Part shown: positions 1 through 8,440 of the stretch, piece after piece
Layout of the letters: each line of letters starts with the position of its first letter
Numbering within the stretch: the first letter of the stretch is position 1
Source of the DNA: Demequina salsinemoris
Lineage (GTDB): Bacteria; Actinomycetota; Actinomycetes; Actinomycetales; Demequinaceae
DNA length: 64,000 nt
Assembly: GCF_000974805.1 (NCBI RefSeq)
Contig: NZ_BBQZ01000002.1
Location: 623,510 to 687,509, forward strand
Reading direction: 5' to 3'
Made by a program: the position numbers and the translations under genes
The notes under the pieces: generated by a model
Told to the model about the DNA's origin: nothing
Seen by the model: only the letters and a program-made list of their open reading frames with translations
The model's database searches: none

Positions 1-603
1 CTCCCACCGCCACCCGACGTCGAGCGTCGCTCCGTGCGTCACGACGAGGAGCAGCACGAGCATGGCCCCGGCGCCCCACAGCGTCCTGCGCAGCATCAGC
101 GCCGAGCCGACCAACGCGAAGAAGAGGAGGTTGATGAGCACCTCGTAGAAGACGGTCCACATCGGGATGTTCAACGGGAACAGCAGCGAGTCGTCGACGC
201 ACCCGGGCTGCGGAAGCATGAGCAGGTTCGTCGACCCCGTGCACAGCAGCGTGCGCGGGGTCCACTGGACGCTCAGCCCGCCGACGCCCAGGATCAGCGT
301 CGACGCCGCCACTCCGATCGCCAGGAGCATGCCGAGGGCGAAGGCCGGGTAGAGCCTGCTGAGGCGCCGCCAGACGAACGCGCGGAGCGACATCCCCTGC
401 GCGATCCGCTGCGCATACGCATGCGCGACGATGAAGCCGCTGAGCTGCAGGAAGAAGTCCACCGCGAGGTGAGCGTTGACCGGGGTGTAGCCGGCGAAGA
501 CCTTCTCCATGTGGACCACGGCGACCGCGATCGCGGCCACGCCACGCAGCCCGTCGAGCAGCACGTACTCATGCCGACCGGACCCGTTCCCAGGATTCGC
601 CAA
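1..603 (-). CDS. acyltransferase family 3 membrane protein (partial)
   Basis: The reverse strand is open from the window edge and reads a typical start of the acyltransferase-3 family: YVLLDGLRGVAAIAVAVVHM, then a DFFLQLSGFIVAHAY segment, a short R-rich loop (RRLSRLYPAFALG) and further hydrophobic helices. Family members are integral membrane enzymes that move acetyl or other acyl groups onto exopolysaccharides, lipids or peptidoglycan. The acceptor cannot be told here. The N-terminal half is present and the C-terminal half lies outside the window. The conserved His of the first helix region (VVHM) is present. The start is uncertain: TTG at 603 after GGGGGCGAG, or GTG at 669, which would add a Cys/His-containing N-terminus. 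It lies downstream of coaE on the same strand but 111 bases away, so it may have its own promoter. Confidence 0.8.
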   Translation of the reverse strand, partial: MANPGNGSGRHEYVLLDGLRGVAAIAVAVVHMEKVFAGYTPVNAHLAVDFFLQLSGFIVAHAYAQRIAQGMSLRAFVWRRLSRLYPAFALGMLLAIGVAASTLILGVGGLSVQWTPRTLLCTGSTNLLMLPQPGCVDDSLLFPLNIPMWTVFYEVLINLLFFALVGSALMLRRTLWGAGAMLVLLLVVTHGATLDVGWRWE

Positions 604-623
604 CTCGCCCCCACGACGCCCCC

Positions 624-641
624 GCGATTCAGACGAATCGC
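624..641. promoter_or_regulatory. inverted repeat before the acyltransferase gene
   Basis: GCGATTC-AGAC-GAATCGC is a perfect 7+7 inverted repeat just upstream of the preferred TTG start. It is followed at 641-652 by a second small one (CCAC-AATC-GTGG). It could be an operator or an RNA hairpin. If the GTG at 669 were used it would be coding. Function is inferred only from symmetry. Confidence 0.3.
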
Positions 642-714
642 CACAATCGTGGCAAGCGTAGCAAGTCACCGCCCGCTCGACAGGCCTCGGGGACCGACGC
701 GATGAGGAGCGCCC

Positions 715-1317
715 CTACGACCCCTTCCCGGGCACCACCCGGCTCCAGAGCTCGTCGACCTGCGCGCGCAGGTGCTCCGGGGAGCCGTTGCCATCGAGCA
801 CGACGTCGGCGATCGACGCGCGCTGAGCGTCCGAGGCCTGCGCGGCCATGCGCGCTGTGGCCTCCGCGTGCGGCATACCGCGCACGTCCATCAGGCGCTT
901 GATGCGGACAGCGTGATCCGCCCGGATGGCGACGACCATGTCGAATCCGTCGCCGTAGCCCGTCTCGTACAGCAGGGGGATATCGTGCACGATCACCGGC
1001 ACCCCGTCCGCGCGCGCCTTCCGGTCCTCGGCCTGGCTCATCGCGAACACCGTCGGGTGGACGATGCCGTTGAGCCGCGCCAGCGCGACCGGGTCGTTGA
1101 ACACGATCGCGGCGAGTGCCTTCCGGTCGAGACGTCCGTGCACCAGCACCCGGTCGCCGAACTCCCGCACGATGTCGACAAGGGCTGCGGAGCCCGGCTC
1201 GACGGCGCGACGGGCGAGCTCGTCATGATCGACCAGTCTCGCGCCGAGCTCCCTGAAGCGGGCGGCGGCCGTCGACTTTCCTGCACCGATGCCACCCGTG
1301 AGGCCGATTCGCAGCAT
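715..1317 (-). CDS. coaE: dephospho-CoA kinase
   Basis: CoaE phosphorylates the 3'-hydroxyl of dephospho-CoA with ATP, the last step of coenzyme A synthesis, in the cytosol. The protein begins MLRIGLTGGIGAGKST, with the P-loop GGIGAGKS at residues 8-15. It continues with a dephospho-CoA-binding DHDELARR segment and the lid Arg region, and is 200 aa long, the usual family length. The frame is open about 26 codons further upstream, but that part shows no homology, so the ATG at 1317 in front of the P-loop is chosen. It lies directly downstream of rpsA on the same strand with a strong terminator between them, the same order as M. tuberculosis rpsA-coaE. Confidence 0.95.
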   Translation of the reverse strand: MLRIGLTGGIGAGKSTAAARFRELGARLVDHDELARRAVEPGSAALVDIVREFGDRVLVHGRLDRKALAAIVFNDPVALARLNGIVHPTVFAMSQAEDRKARADGVPVIVHDIPLLYETGYGDGFDMVVAIRADHAVRIKRLMDVRGMPHAEATARMAAQASDAQRASIADVVLDGNGSPEHLRAQVDELWSRVVPGKGS

Positions 1318-1392
1318 CCCGGGAGTCAACCACCAGGAGGCATGCGTCCGCAACACGAAGAGACGCTCGCCACACCGAGTCGGCCCGGAACG

Positions 1393-1432
1393 CACGAAGG
1401 GCCGCGATCCTCGCGGATCGCGGCCCTTCGTG
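1393..1432 (-). terminator. strong hairpin terminator after rpsA
   Basis: A perfect 18-bp stem (CACGAAGGGCCGCGATCC and its complement) with a TCGC loop starts 9 bases after the rpsA stop. No U-tract follows, as is common for actinobacterial terminators. It separates rpsA from coaE. Confidence 0.85.
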
Positions 1433-1441
1433 GTGCAGTGC

Positions 1442-2935
1442 TTAGTTGCCCGTCAGCTTCTCGCGCAGAGCGGCGAGACGCTCGTCGGAGGCCAGCGTGC
1501 CGGCGTCCGCGAGGTCCTCGTCCTGCGAGCTGTACGAGGTCGGGGCGCCCTTGGCGCCACCGGCACGCTTGCGCGGCGCGGCGGCGGGAGCCTCGGACTC
1601 GGCCTCGGCGGCCTGCTCGTCCTGCTTGGCGACGAACGCCTTGTGGGCCTCCCAGCGCTCGTGGGCCTCGGCGTACTCCGCCTCCCACGCCTCGCGCTGC
1701 TCCTCGTAGCCCTCGCGCCACTCCTGGGTCTCCGGGTCGAAGCCCTCGGGGTACTTGTAGTTGCCAGCCTCGTCGTACTCGGCCGTCATGCCGTAGAGCG
1801 CGGGGTCGAAGTCCTCGCCCTGCGGGTCGACACCCTCGTTCGCCTGCTTGATGGACAGCGAGATGCGGCGACGCTCGAGGTCGATGTCGATGATCTTGAC
1901 GAAGACCTCCTCGTCAGCCTGGACGACCTGCTCGGGCAGCTCGACGTGGCGGACGGCGAGCTCGGAGATGTGAACCAGGCCCTCGATGCCCTCGTAGACG
2001 CGCACGAACGCACCGAACGGGACGAGCTTGGTGACCTTGCCCGGGACGATCTGGCCGATCGCGTGGGTGCGGGCGTAGACCGCCCACGGGTCCTCCTGGG
2101 TCGCCTTGAGCGACAGCGAGACGCGCTCGCGGTCCATGTCGATGTCGAGAACCTCGACCTCGACCTCCTGGCCCACCGAGACGACCTCGTTCGGGTGGTC
2201 GATGTGCTTCCACGACAGCTCGGAGACGTGCACGAGGCCGTCCACGCCGCCGAGGTCGACGAACGCACCGAAGTTGACGATCGACGACACAACGCCCTTG
2301 CGGACCTGACCCGGCTTGAGCGCGGTGAGGAACGACGAGCGGACCTCCGACTGCGTCTGCTCGAGGAAGGCGCGACGCGACAGGACCACGTTGTTGCGGT
2401 TCTTGTCGAGCTCGATGATCTTCGCCTCGATCTGCTGACCGATGTACGGGCCGAGGTCGCGGACGCGACGCATCTCGACGAGCGAGGCGGGCAGGAAGCC
2501 GCGCAGACCGATGTCCACGATCAGGCCGCCCTTGACGACCTCGATGACGGTACCGGTGACGACGCCGTCTTCCTCCTTGACCTTCTCGATCGAGCCCCAG
2601 GCGCGCTCGTACTGCGCGCGCTTCTTGGACAGGATCAGACGGCCTTCCTTGTCCTCCTTGGTGAGGACGAGCGCCTCGATGGTGTCGCCGACGTTGACGA
2701 CATCGTCGGGGTCGGCGTCGTGACGGATGGAGAGCTCGCGGGCGGGGATGACGCCTTCGGTCTTGTAACCGATGTCGAGGAGGACCTCGTCACGGTCGAC
2801 CTTGACGATGGTGCCCTCGACGAGGTCGCCGTCGTCGAAGTTCTTGATGGTCGCGTCGATGGCAGCGAGGAAGTCCTCAGCGGTGCCGATGTCGTTGACA
2901 GCGATCGGGGTGGACTCGGGGGAGGAAACGGACAT
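1442..2935 (-). CDS. rpsA: 30S ribosomal protein S1
   Basis: S1 binds mRNA at the ribosomal platform and helps initiation. Four S1 (OB-fold) repeats are visible: GTIVKVDRDEVLLDIGYKTEGVIP (about residues 40-75), GTVIEVVKGGLIVDIGLRGFLP, GVVSSIVNFGAFVDLGGVDGLVH and GKVTKLVPFGAFVRVYEGIEGLVH. The last two have the best-conserved RNA-binding faces. About 120 residues of acidic, Trp/Glu/Ala-rich tail follow (YEEQREAWEAEYAEAHERWE). The protein has 497 aa, close to the mycobacterial four-domain S1 and shorter than the six-domain E. coli protein. The start ATG at 2935 (MSVSSPEST) has GGAG ten bases upstream. An 18-residue longer start is possible but unlikely. Confidence 0.97.
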   Translation of the reverse strand: MSVSSPESTPIAVNDIGTAEDFLAAIDATIKNFDDGDLVEGTIVKVDRDEVLLDIGYKTEGVIPARELSIRHDADPDDVVNVGDTIEALVLTKEDKEGRLILSKKRAQYERAWGSIEKVKEEDGVVTGTVIEVVKGGLIVDIGLRGFLPASLVEMRRVRDLGPYIGQQIEAKIIELDKNRNNVVLSRRAFLEQTQSEVRSSFLTALKPGQVRKGVVSSIVNFGAFVDLGGVDGLVHVSELSWKHIDHPNEVVSVGQEVEVEVLDIDMDRERVSLSLKATQEDPWAVYARTHAIGQIVPGKVTKLVPFGAFVRVYEGIEGLVHISELAVRHVELPEQVVQADEEVFVKIIDIDLERRRISLSIKQANEGVDPQGEDFDPALYGMTAEYDEAGNYKYPEGFDPETQEWREGYEEQREAWEAEYAEAHERWEAHKAFVAKQDEQAAEAESEAPAAAPRKRAGGAKGAPTSYSSQDEDLADAGTLASDERLAALREKLTGN

Positions 2936-3022
2936 TAAGGAGTAGCTCCGGTGGACAGGGAATTCGTATGAATATGGACAGGCCGTCACGCGCGCACGCA
3001 GGCACGCCGAAGACCGCTGACC

Positions 3023-3052
3023 ATGCTACCGCCTGACCCCCCGGTAGCACAA
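3023..3052 (-). promoter_or_regulatory. putative rpsA promoter
   Basis: On the minus strand TTGTGC (3052-3047), an 18-base spacer and TAGCAT (3028-3023) resemble a vegetative promoter. They would give an 80-base leader in front of rpsA. Confidence 0.45.
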
Positions 3053-3058
3053 AGGCGC

Positions 3059-3098
3059 CTGGGTCACCGTCCGGTCACGTTACCGGACGGTGACCCAG
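3059..3098 (-). terminator. hairpin terminator after pfkA
   Basis: A perfect 17-bp inverted repeat, CTGGGTCACCGTCCGGT with a 6-base loop, ends 7 bases from the pfkA stop. It closes the polA-pfkA unit and insulates rpsA from it. Confidence 0.85.
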
Positions 3099-3104
3099 CA
3101 TCGG

Positions 3105-4127
3105 CTACAGCTCCCGCGCGGCCTCGAGCAGGTTCTCGGGAACCCACTTGGTCTTGCCCGACATCACCGCGAAGTCCTCGAGCACGACGTGCTCGCCCTG
3201 AAGTGCCGTGAACTTGTGGCTCTGCCCCGCGACGATCCCGTCGATCGCCGCGATGCCGAACCGCGTGCCGAGGAGTCGATCCGCGGCGGTGGGGATCCCA
3301 CCGCGCTGGACGTAGCCCAGGACCGTGAGGCGCGTGGGGAATCCCGTGCGCGCCTCGATCGCCTTCGTGACCTCGTGGCCGATCGAGCCAGCGATCGGGT
3401 TCCCCTTCTCGTCGATCGTCGCGTGGCCGTCCCACGACGTGTCCTCCGCGGGGATCGCGCCCTCGGCGACCGCGACGATCGAGAAGTTCTTGTAGCGGTG
3501 GCGGTGCTTGATCCGCTTCGCGATCTGGTCGATGTTGAAGGGCTCCTCCGGCGCGAGGATGATGTCGGCTCCGCCCGCGATGCCCGCGGTCACGGCGATC
3601 CAGCCGCTGTGCCGGCCCATGAGCTCCACGACCATGACGCGGTTGTGGGACTCCGCCGTGGAGTGGAGCCGGTCGATCGCCTCGGTCGCCACGGTCACGG
3701 CGGTGTCGAAGCCGATCGCCGCGTCGGTGCCGACCACGTCGTTGTCAATGGTCTTCGGGATGCCGATCACCGGGATGCCGATCGCATCGGAGACCTTCCC
3801 CGCCGCCTTGAGCGTCCCGTCGCCGCCGATGCAGATCAGACCGTCGAGCCGCTCGTTGGTGACGGTGTCCTGCACCGCCTCGAGGCCGCCCTTGACCTTG
3901 TGCGGGTGGCAGCGGGCCGTGCCCAGCATCGTGCCGCCCTCAACGAGCTTCCCGGACACGTCGTCGCGCGTGAGCGGCTTCGCGTCACCGTCGATCACGC
4001 CCTGCCAGCCGTTCATGAAGCCGACGATCGAGCAGCCGTGCTGCGCGGTCCCGCGCTTCACCACCGCCCTGATCGCCGCGTTGAGCCCCGGGCAGTCTCC
4101 GCCGCCCGTGAGGATTCCGATGCGCAT
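3105..4127 (-). CDS. pfkA: 6-phosphofructokinase, group III type
   Basis: It phosphorylates fructose 6-phosphate to the 1,6-bisphosphate in glycolysis. The 340-aa protein starts MRIGILTGGGDCPGLNAAIR (nucleotide-binding GGG loop at 8-10). It carries GGDGT at 101-105, the catalytic PKTIDND at 124-130 and the substrate loop MGRHSGWIA. Within this family Gly at position 104 favours ATP and Asp favours pyrophosphate. Here residue 104 is Gly while residue 125 is Lys, the combination seen in ATP-using actinobacterial group III enzymes. A PPi-active enzyme is not excluded. The ATG lies 10 bases after the polA stop with GGGATGG ahead, so translation probably follows polA. Confidence 0.93.
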   Translation of the reverse strand: MRIGILTGGGDCPGLNAAIRAVVKRGTAQHGCSIVGFMNGWQGVIDGDAKPLTRDDVSGKLVEGGTMLGTARCHPHKVKGGLEAVQDTVTNERLDGLICIGGDGTLKAAGKVSDAIGIPVIGIPKTIDNDVVGTDAAIGFDTAVTVATEAIDRLHSTAESHNRVMVVELMGRHSGWIAVTAGIAGGADIILAPEEPFNIDQIAKRIKHRHRYKNFSIVAVAEGAIPAEDTSWDGHATIDEKGNPIAGSIGHEVTKAIEARTGFPTRLTVLGYVQRGGIPTAADRLLGTRFGIAAIDGIVAGQSHKFTALQGEHVVLEDFAVMSGKTKWVPENLLEAAREL

Positions 4128-4137
4128 GCCACCATCC

Positions 4138-6792
4138 CTAGTGTCCTGCGGCGCGCCAGCTGGCGCCCGCTCCGACGTTCACGTCGAGCGGCACGGCGAG
4201 GTCAGCCGCGCCACCCATCTCCTCCCGAAGGATCGATTCGACTGCTTCCCGCTCTCCGGGGGCCGTCTCGACCACGAGTTCATCATGCACTTGAAGTACC
4301 TGCCTCGATGACAGACGTTCGTCCCGCAGACGCCGGTCCACTCCAAGCATGGCACGTTTGATCAGGTCCGCCGCGGAGCCCTGGATGGGAGCGTTGAGCG
4401 CGGCTCGCTCCGCGATGTCCCGCCTGGTCCGATTGGTGGAGTTCAGGTCCGGGATGTAGCGCCTCCGGCCGAAGATCGTCTCCGTGTAGCCGTCCGCGCG
4501 CGCCTGCACCACGACGCCGTGCAGGTACTCACGCACGGCACCGAAGCGCGCGAAGTAGTCGTCCATGAGCGCCTGCGCCTGGCTCACGTCGAGGCCGAGC
4601 TGCTTGGAGAGCCCGAAGCTCGACAGACCGTAGGCGAGCCCGTACGACATCGCCTTGACGTGCGAGCGCATCTGCGGGGTCACGTCCGCCGGCTCGACAC
4701 CGAACACGCGCGCCCCCACGAAGCGGTGCAGGTCCTCCCCCGCCTTGAACGCGGAGATGAGCTCCTCGTCTCCCGACAGGTGCGCCATGATCCGCATCTC
4801 GATCTGGCTGTAGTCGGCCGTCACGAGGGTCTCGAAGCCCTCTCCGACGACGAATGCCTCGCGGATGCGGTGGCCCTCGTCGGTGCGGATCGGGATGTTC
4901 TGCAGGTTGGGATCGCGCGAGCTGAGGCGTCCCGTCGCCGCGACCGTCTGCGAGAACGTCGTGTGGATGCGGCCATCGGCACGCACCTCGGTCGCGAGCC
5001 CCTTGATGATCTGCGCGAGCTTCGTGGCGTCCCGGTGCGCGAGCAGGGCCTCGAGGAACGGGTGCGGCCGCTTGGCGTGCAGCTCCTGCAGCGAGCCCGC
5101 GTCCGTCGAGTAGCCCGTCTTGATCTTGCGGGTCTTCGGCATGCCGAGCCGTTCGAAGAGCACCTCCTGGAGCTGCTTGGGGCTGCCGAGGTTCACCTGG
5201 TCGCCGCCGATCGCGTCGTAGGCGTCCTGCGCGGCGAGCGCCGCGCGCCCGAGGGCCTCGTCCGAGAGCCCGGCAAGGTGATCGGAGTCGACGGCGATGC
5301 CCGCATCCTCCATCCGTGCGAGAACCGCGATCAGCGGGATCTCCAGCTCACGGTAGAGGGTCGTCATCCCCCGGTCCTCGACCTCCTGGTCCAGCACGGC
5401 CGCCAGGGCGGCCACGTGCGCGGCCCGCTCCCCCGCGGCTCGCCCGGCCGAGGTTCCCAGCCCCAGGTCCAGCTCGTCGTTCTGTGCGGACGCGGACGAT
5501 GCGACGCCCAGGTAGCGCTGGAGGACGGAGTCCAGATCGAAGCCGCGCTGGTCGGGGTTCACCAGGAACGCGGCGATCTGGGTGTCGCCGACGAGGCCGG
5601 ACACCGTCATGCGCCGTGAGGCGAGCGCGTGCCACGCGTCCTTGGCGCCGTGGAGCACCTTGGTGACCGACGCATCGTCCAGCCATGCCGCGAGCCGCTC
5701 CTCCTCCGCGGCCGACAGTCCCGCGAGGTCGATCCCCCAGGCCGTGCCGCCCTGGAACACGCCGACCGCCCAGGCGTCGGCATCGGCGCCTCCCCTGCCG
5801 TCGACGTGGAGCGCGACCTCGCCGCTCAACCCGACCACGGCATCGAGCGCACCCTCGACCACGACCTCCAGGTCGTCCTCCTCCGACGCGGCGAGCACCG
5901 CATCGTCCTGGACGAACGGCATCAGCCGATCGCGCAGCGTGCGGAACTGCAGCGCGTCGCACATCTCGTGGATGGCCTGCGCGTCGGCTCCGCCGTAGAG
6001 GAGGTCCTCGACGGCCAACGGCACCTCGAGGTCCGTCAGCAGGTGGTTGAGCTCGCGGTTGAGCCGGACCTGGTCCTGATGGTCGCGAAGACTCTGCCCC
6101 GCCTTGCCGGGGACGTCCTCGGCCTGCTCGAGGATCCCCTCGAGGCCGCCGTACACGCCGATCCACTTGGCGGCGGTCTTGGGACCGACGCCCGGGACGC
6201 CCGGGAGGTTGTCGGAGGTCTCGCCGACGAGCGCCGCGAGGTCCGGGTAGCGGCCCGGATCGACGCCGTACTTCTCGCGCACCGCGTCGGGCGTGAACTC
6301 GATCAGGTCGGACACGCCCTTGCGCGGATACAGCAGCGTGACGTCCTCGTTCACGAGCTGGATCGTGTCGCGGTCACCCGACACGACGAGGACCCTCATG
6401 CCGGCCTCGCGGCCCAGGCGAGCGTAGGTCGCGAGGAGGTCGTCCGCCTCGTAGCGCTCCTTGTCGACGGCCGCCACGCCGAGCGCCGCGAGCATCTCGC
6501 GGATCAGCGGCACCTGCGGCTCGAACTCGGGCGGCGTCGCGTCGCGCGTGCCCTTGTACGAGGGCAGACGCTCGGTGCGGAAGGTTCCGCCAGGAAGGTC
6601 GAAGGCGACCGCCATGTGCGTCGGCTCGCGATCCTTCATGAGCGTCGCCAGCATCGTCGTGAAGCCGTAGACAGCGTTGGTGGGAGTGCCCGTCGACGTG
6701 GAGAAGTTCTCGACCGGAAGGCCGAAGAACGCCCGGAATGCCATCGACAGTCCGTCCACGAGCAGAAGAGTTCCTTGGGGAGTGGTGCTCAC
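4138..6792 (-). CDS. polA: DNA polymerase I
   Basis: PolA fills gaps and removes Okazaki primers. Domains in order are: the 5'-3' exonuclease/flap domain (LLLVDGLSMAFRAFFGL, then GDRDT, GVPGVGPKTA helix-hairpin-helix) in the first 300 residues; a degenerate 3'-5' exonuclease-like domain; then the polymerase with motif A DYSQIEMR, motif B KAMSYGLAYGL and motif C VHDELV. The proofreading DxE pair is replaced (around ALHVDGRGGADADAW) and the second Asp motif reads HGAKDAW, so proofreading is predicted lost, as in other actinobacterial PolA proteins. The GTG at 6792 is chosen (884 aa) because TAGGTT ends 7 bases before it. A TTG at 6801 would add three residues. Confidence 0.96.
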   Translation of the reverse strand: MSTTPQGTLLLVDGLSMAFRAFFGLPVENFSTSTGTPTNAVYGFTTMLATLMKDREPTHMAVAFDLPGGTFRTERLPSYKGTRDATPPEFEPQVPLIREMLAALGVAAVDKERYEADDLLATYARLGREAGMRVLVVSGDRDTIQLVNEDVTLLYPRKGVSDLIEFTPDAVREKYGVDPGRYPDLAALVGETSDNLPGVPGVGPKTAAKWIGVYGGLEGILEQAEDVPGKAGQSLRDHQDQVRLNRELNHLLTDLEVPLAVEDLLYGGADAQAIHEMCDALQFRTLRDRLMPFVQDDAVLAASEEDDLEVVVEGALDAVVGLSGEVALHVDGRGGADADAWAVGVFQGGTAWGIDLAGLSAAEEERLAAWLDDASVTKVLHGAKDAWHALASRRMTVSGLVGDTQIAAFLVNPDQRGFDLDSVLQRYLGVASSASAQNDELDLGLGTSAGRAAGERAAHVAALAAVLDQEVEDRGMTTLYRELEIPLIAVLARMEDAGIAVDSDHLAGLSDEALGRAALAAQDAYDAIGGDQVNLGSPKQLQEVLFERLGMPKTRKIKTGYSTDAGSLQELHAKRPHPFLEALLAHRDATKLAQIIKGLATEVRADGRIHTTFSQTVAATGRLSSRDPNLQNIPIRTDEGHRIREAFVVGEGFETLVTADYSQIEMRIMAHLSGDEELISAFKAGEDLHRFVGARVFGVEPADVTPQMRSHVKAMSYGLAYGLSSFGLSKQLGLDVSQAQALMDDYFARFGAVREYLHGVVVQARADGYTETIFGRRRYIPDLNSTNRTRRDIAERAALNAPIQGSAADLIKRAMLGVDRRLRDERLSSRQVLQVHDELVVETAPGEREAVESILREEMGGAADLAVPLDVNVGAGASWRAAGH

Positions 6793-6799
6793 ACATGAC

Positions 6800-6805
6800 A
6801 ACCTA
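6800..6805 (-). promoter_or_regulatory. -10 box for a leaderless polA mRNA
   Basis: TAGGTT lies 7 bases from the GTG at 6792. This spacing places the transcription start at or next to the start codon. Confidence 0.6.
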
Positions 6806-6810
6806 TCGCC

Positions 6811-7224
6811 ATGACTGACATCGACGACGATCTCACCGCGGTCGTGCCCGGCTCCCTGATGGAGCGCCTCGGGATCTCACTCCTCGAGGTCTCGGCCGAA
6901 CGCGCCGTCGGGACCATGCCCGTGCACGGCAACACCCAGCCCCTCCGCCTCCTGCACGGCGGGGCGACCGCCGCGCTCGCCGAGACGCTCGGCTCGTACG
7001 CCGCCTACGTGCACGCCGGGCCGAACCGCACCGCGGTCGGAGTGGACCTGTCGATCACGCACCATCGCGCGGTGCGCGAAGGGCTGGTGACCGCGACGGC
7101 GACGGCGCTGCACCTGGGCGGCCGGGTGTGCTCCTACAGCATCGACGTGGTCGACGACAAGGGTCGAAAGGTCGCCTCGGCGCGGCTTACCTGCATGCTT
7201 CTGGCGCATCCGCAGGATTCTTGA
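6811..7224 (+). CDS. PaaI-family hotdog thioesterase
   Basis: This is a single hotdog-fold acyl-CoA thioesterase of 137 aa. The fold's signature is LLHGGATAALAETLGS (about residues 49-64), with the HGG turn and the catalytic Glu in the following helix; a GVDLSITHHRAVREG strand follows. The closest named relatives hydrolyse phenylacetyl-CoA or 1,4-dihydroxy-2-naphthoyl-CoA (menaquinone pathway), and the substrate here is unknown. It is divergent from polA, with only 18 bases between the two start codons. Such a gene next to polA is common in actinobacteria. Confidence 0.88.
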   Translation: MTDIDDDLTAVVPGSLMERLGISLLEVSAERAVGTMPVHGNTQPLRLLHGGATAALAETLGSYAAYVHAGPNRTAVGVDLSITHHRAVREGLVTATATALHLGGRVCSYSIDVVDDKGRKVASARLTCMLLAHPQDS

Positions 7225-7269
7225 CCCCCGGTGCAGGATTCCGGCTGACGCCACGCCGTTATCGTCGCG

Positions 7270-7306
7270 CCACACAAACGAAACATGGCTGGGCTAATTT
7301 GTGTGG
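7270..7306. promoter_or_regulatory. inverted repeat in the livH leader
   Basis: CCACACAAA (7270-7278) and TTTGTGTGG (7298-7306) are exact complements separated by 19 bases. The right arm overlaps a TAATTT that could be a -10 box. It ends 21 bases before the livH start codon, with AGGAGG between. It could be an operator or a leader hairpin controlling the liv operon. Confidence 0.45.
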
Positions 7307-7327
7307 CATCCCTAACAGGAGGAAACA

Positions 7328-8437
7328 GTGACGACGACCATCGATCGCCGCGTCATCATGCGCGCGATCGTCGTGTTCCTGCTCGCAGCGACAGCAATCA
7401 CCCTTGTCTCAGTGATGCTCTCGGACAGCGCGCAGGCGACGGACGTGGCGACCCATGTGGTCTCCGCCGACACGTCGAGCGACGACGCAAGCACTGGCGC
7501 CACCAGCAATACTGCAGACAACATCCTGTGGCTGCAGTCCCTTGTCAACGGACTCGCCTTCGGAACGCTTCTGGCACTTGCGTCCGTCGGCCTCTCGCTC
7601 ATCTACGGAACGACCGGACTGAGCAACTTCGCGCACGGCGAGCAGGTCTCGTTCGGTGCGGTGCTCACCTACTTCCTGGTGACCCCGCAGGACGTGTCCA
7701 TCCCGCTCATCCCGGTGTCGTTCAACATCGGGCTGCCGCTCCTCGTCGGAGCCGCGATCGGCATCGCCGTGTCCGCAGGCACCGGCTGGCTCCAGGACAA
7801 GTTCCTGTGGGCGCCGCTGCGACGCAGAGGCGTCGCGACCGTGCAGCAGATGATCGTCTCGATCGGTCTGTCGCTCGCCCTGCTGAACTTCATCCAGTGG
7901 TGGATCGGCGGAGGCCGCATCGGCCTCACCACCTCGTCCGGCAAGGCGATCGACTTCGGTCCCTTCACCCTGACCGACACCACGCTCATCTCCCTGGCGA
8001 TCGCGCTGGTCTGCCTCGGCGGCGTGTCGTGGTTCCTGCTGAAGACCCGCCTCGGCCGCGCGACGCGTGCGGTGTCCGACAACCCGGCGCTCGCCTCGGC
8101 CTCGGGAATCCAGGTCTCCAAGATCATCCGCCTCGTGTGGATCATCTCGGCGGGCCTCGCCGGCCTCGGCGGCATCCTGCTGGCGCTGTACGAGGGCGGC
8201 ACCGCCTTCGACGCCGGCGCTCGACTCCTGATGCTCATGTTCGCCGCGGTCACCCTCGGTGGTCTCGGACAGGCGTTCGGCGCGCTCGTCGGCTCGCTCG
8301 TCATCGGCGTCGTGGTCGAGATGTCCACCCTGTGGCTCCCTGCCGACCTCAAGATCGCGGTCGCGCTCGTGGTCCTCATCCTGGTCCTGCTCGTCAGGCC
8401 CCAGGGCATCCTCGGCCGTGCGGAAAGGGTCGGTTAA
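7328..8437 (+). CDS. livH: branched-chain amino acid ABC permease LivH
   Basis: This is one of the two inner-membrane permeases of a LivFGHMK-type importer. The conserved permease starts near residue 65 (LVNGLAFGTLLALASVGLSLIYG, GLSNFAHGE) and has about eight membrane segments plus the cytoplasmic EAA-like loop AVSDNPALASASGI that meets the ATPases. The first 65 residues are an extra hydrophobic helix followed by a Ser/Thr/Asp-rich extracytoplasmic stretch not present in E. coli LivH. The GTG start follows AGGAGG by 5 bases. It begins a four-gene operon. The substrate may be branched-chain amino acids, or another solute handled by this family such as urea or amides. Confidence 0.92.
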   Translation: MTTTIDRRVIMRAIVVFLLAATAITLVSVMLSDSAQATDVATHVVSADTSSDDASTGATSNTADNILWLQSLVNGLAFGTLLALASVGLSLIYGTTGLSNFAHGEQVSFGAVLTYFLVTPQDVSIPLIPVSFNIGLPLLVGAAIGIAVSAGTGWLQDKFLWAPLRRRGVATVQQMIVSIGLSLALLNFIQWWIGGGRIGLTTSSGKAIDFGPFTLTDTTLISLAIALVCLGGVSWFLLKTRLGRATRAVSDNPALASASGIQVSKIIRLVWIISAGLAGLGGILLALYEGGTAFDAGARLLMLMFAAVTLGGLGQAFGALVGSLVIGVVVEMSTLWLPADLKIAVALVVLILVLLVRPQGILGRAERVG

Positions 8438-8440
8438 GCC

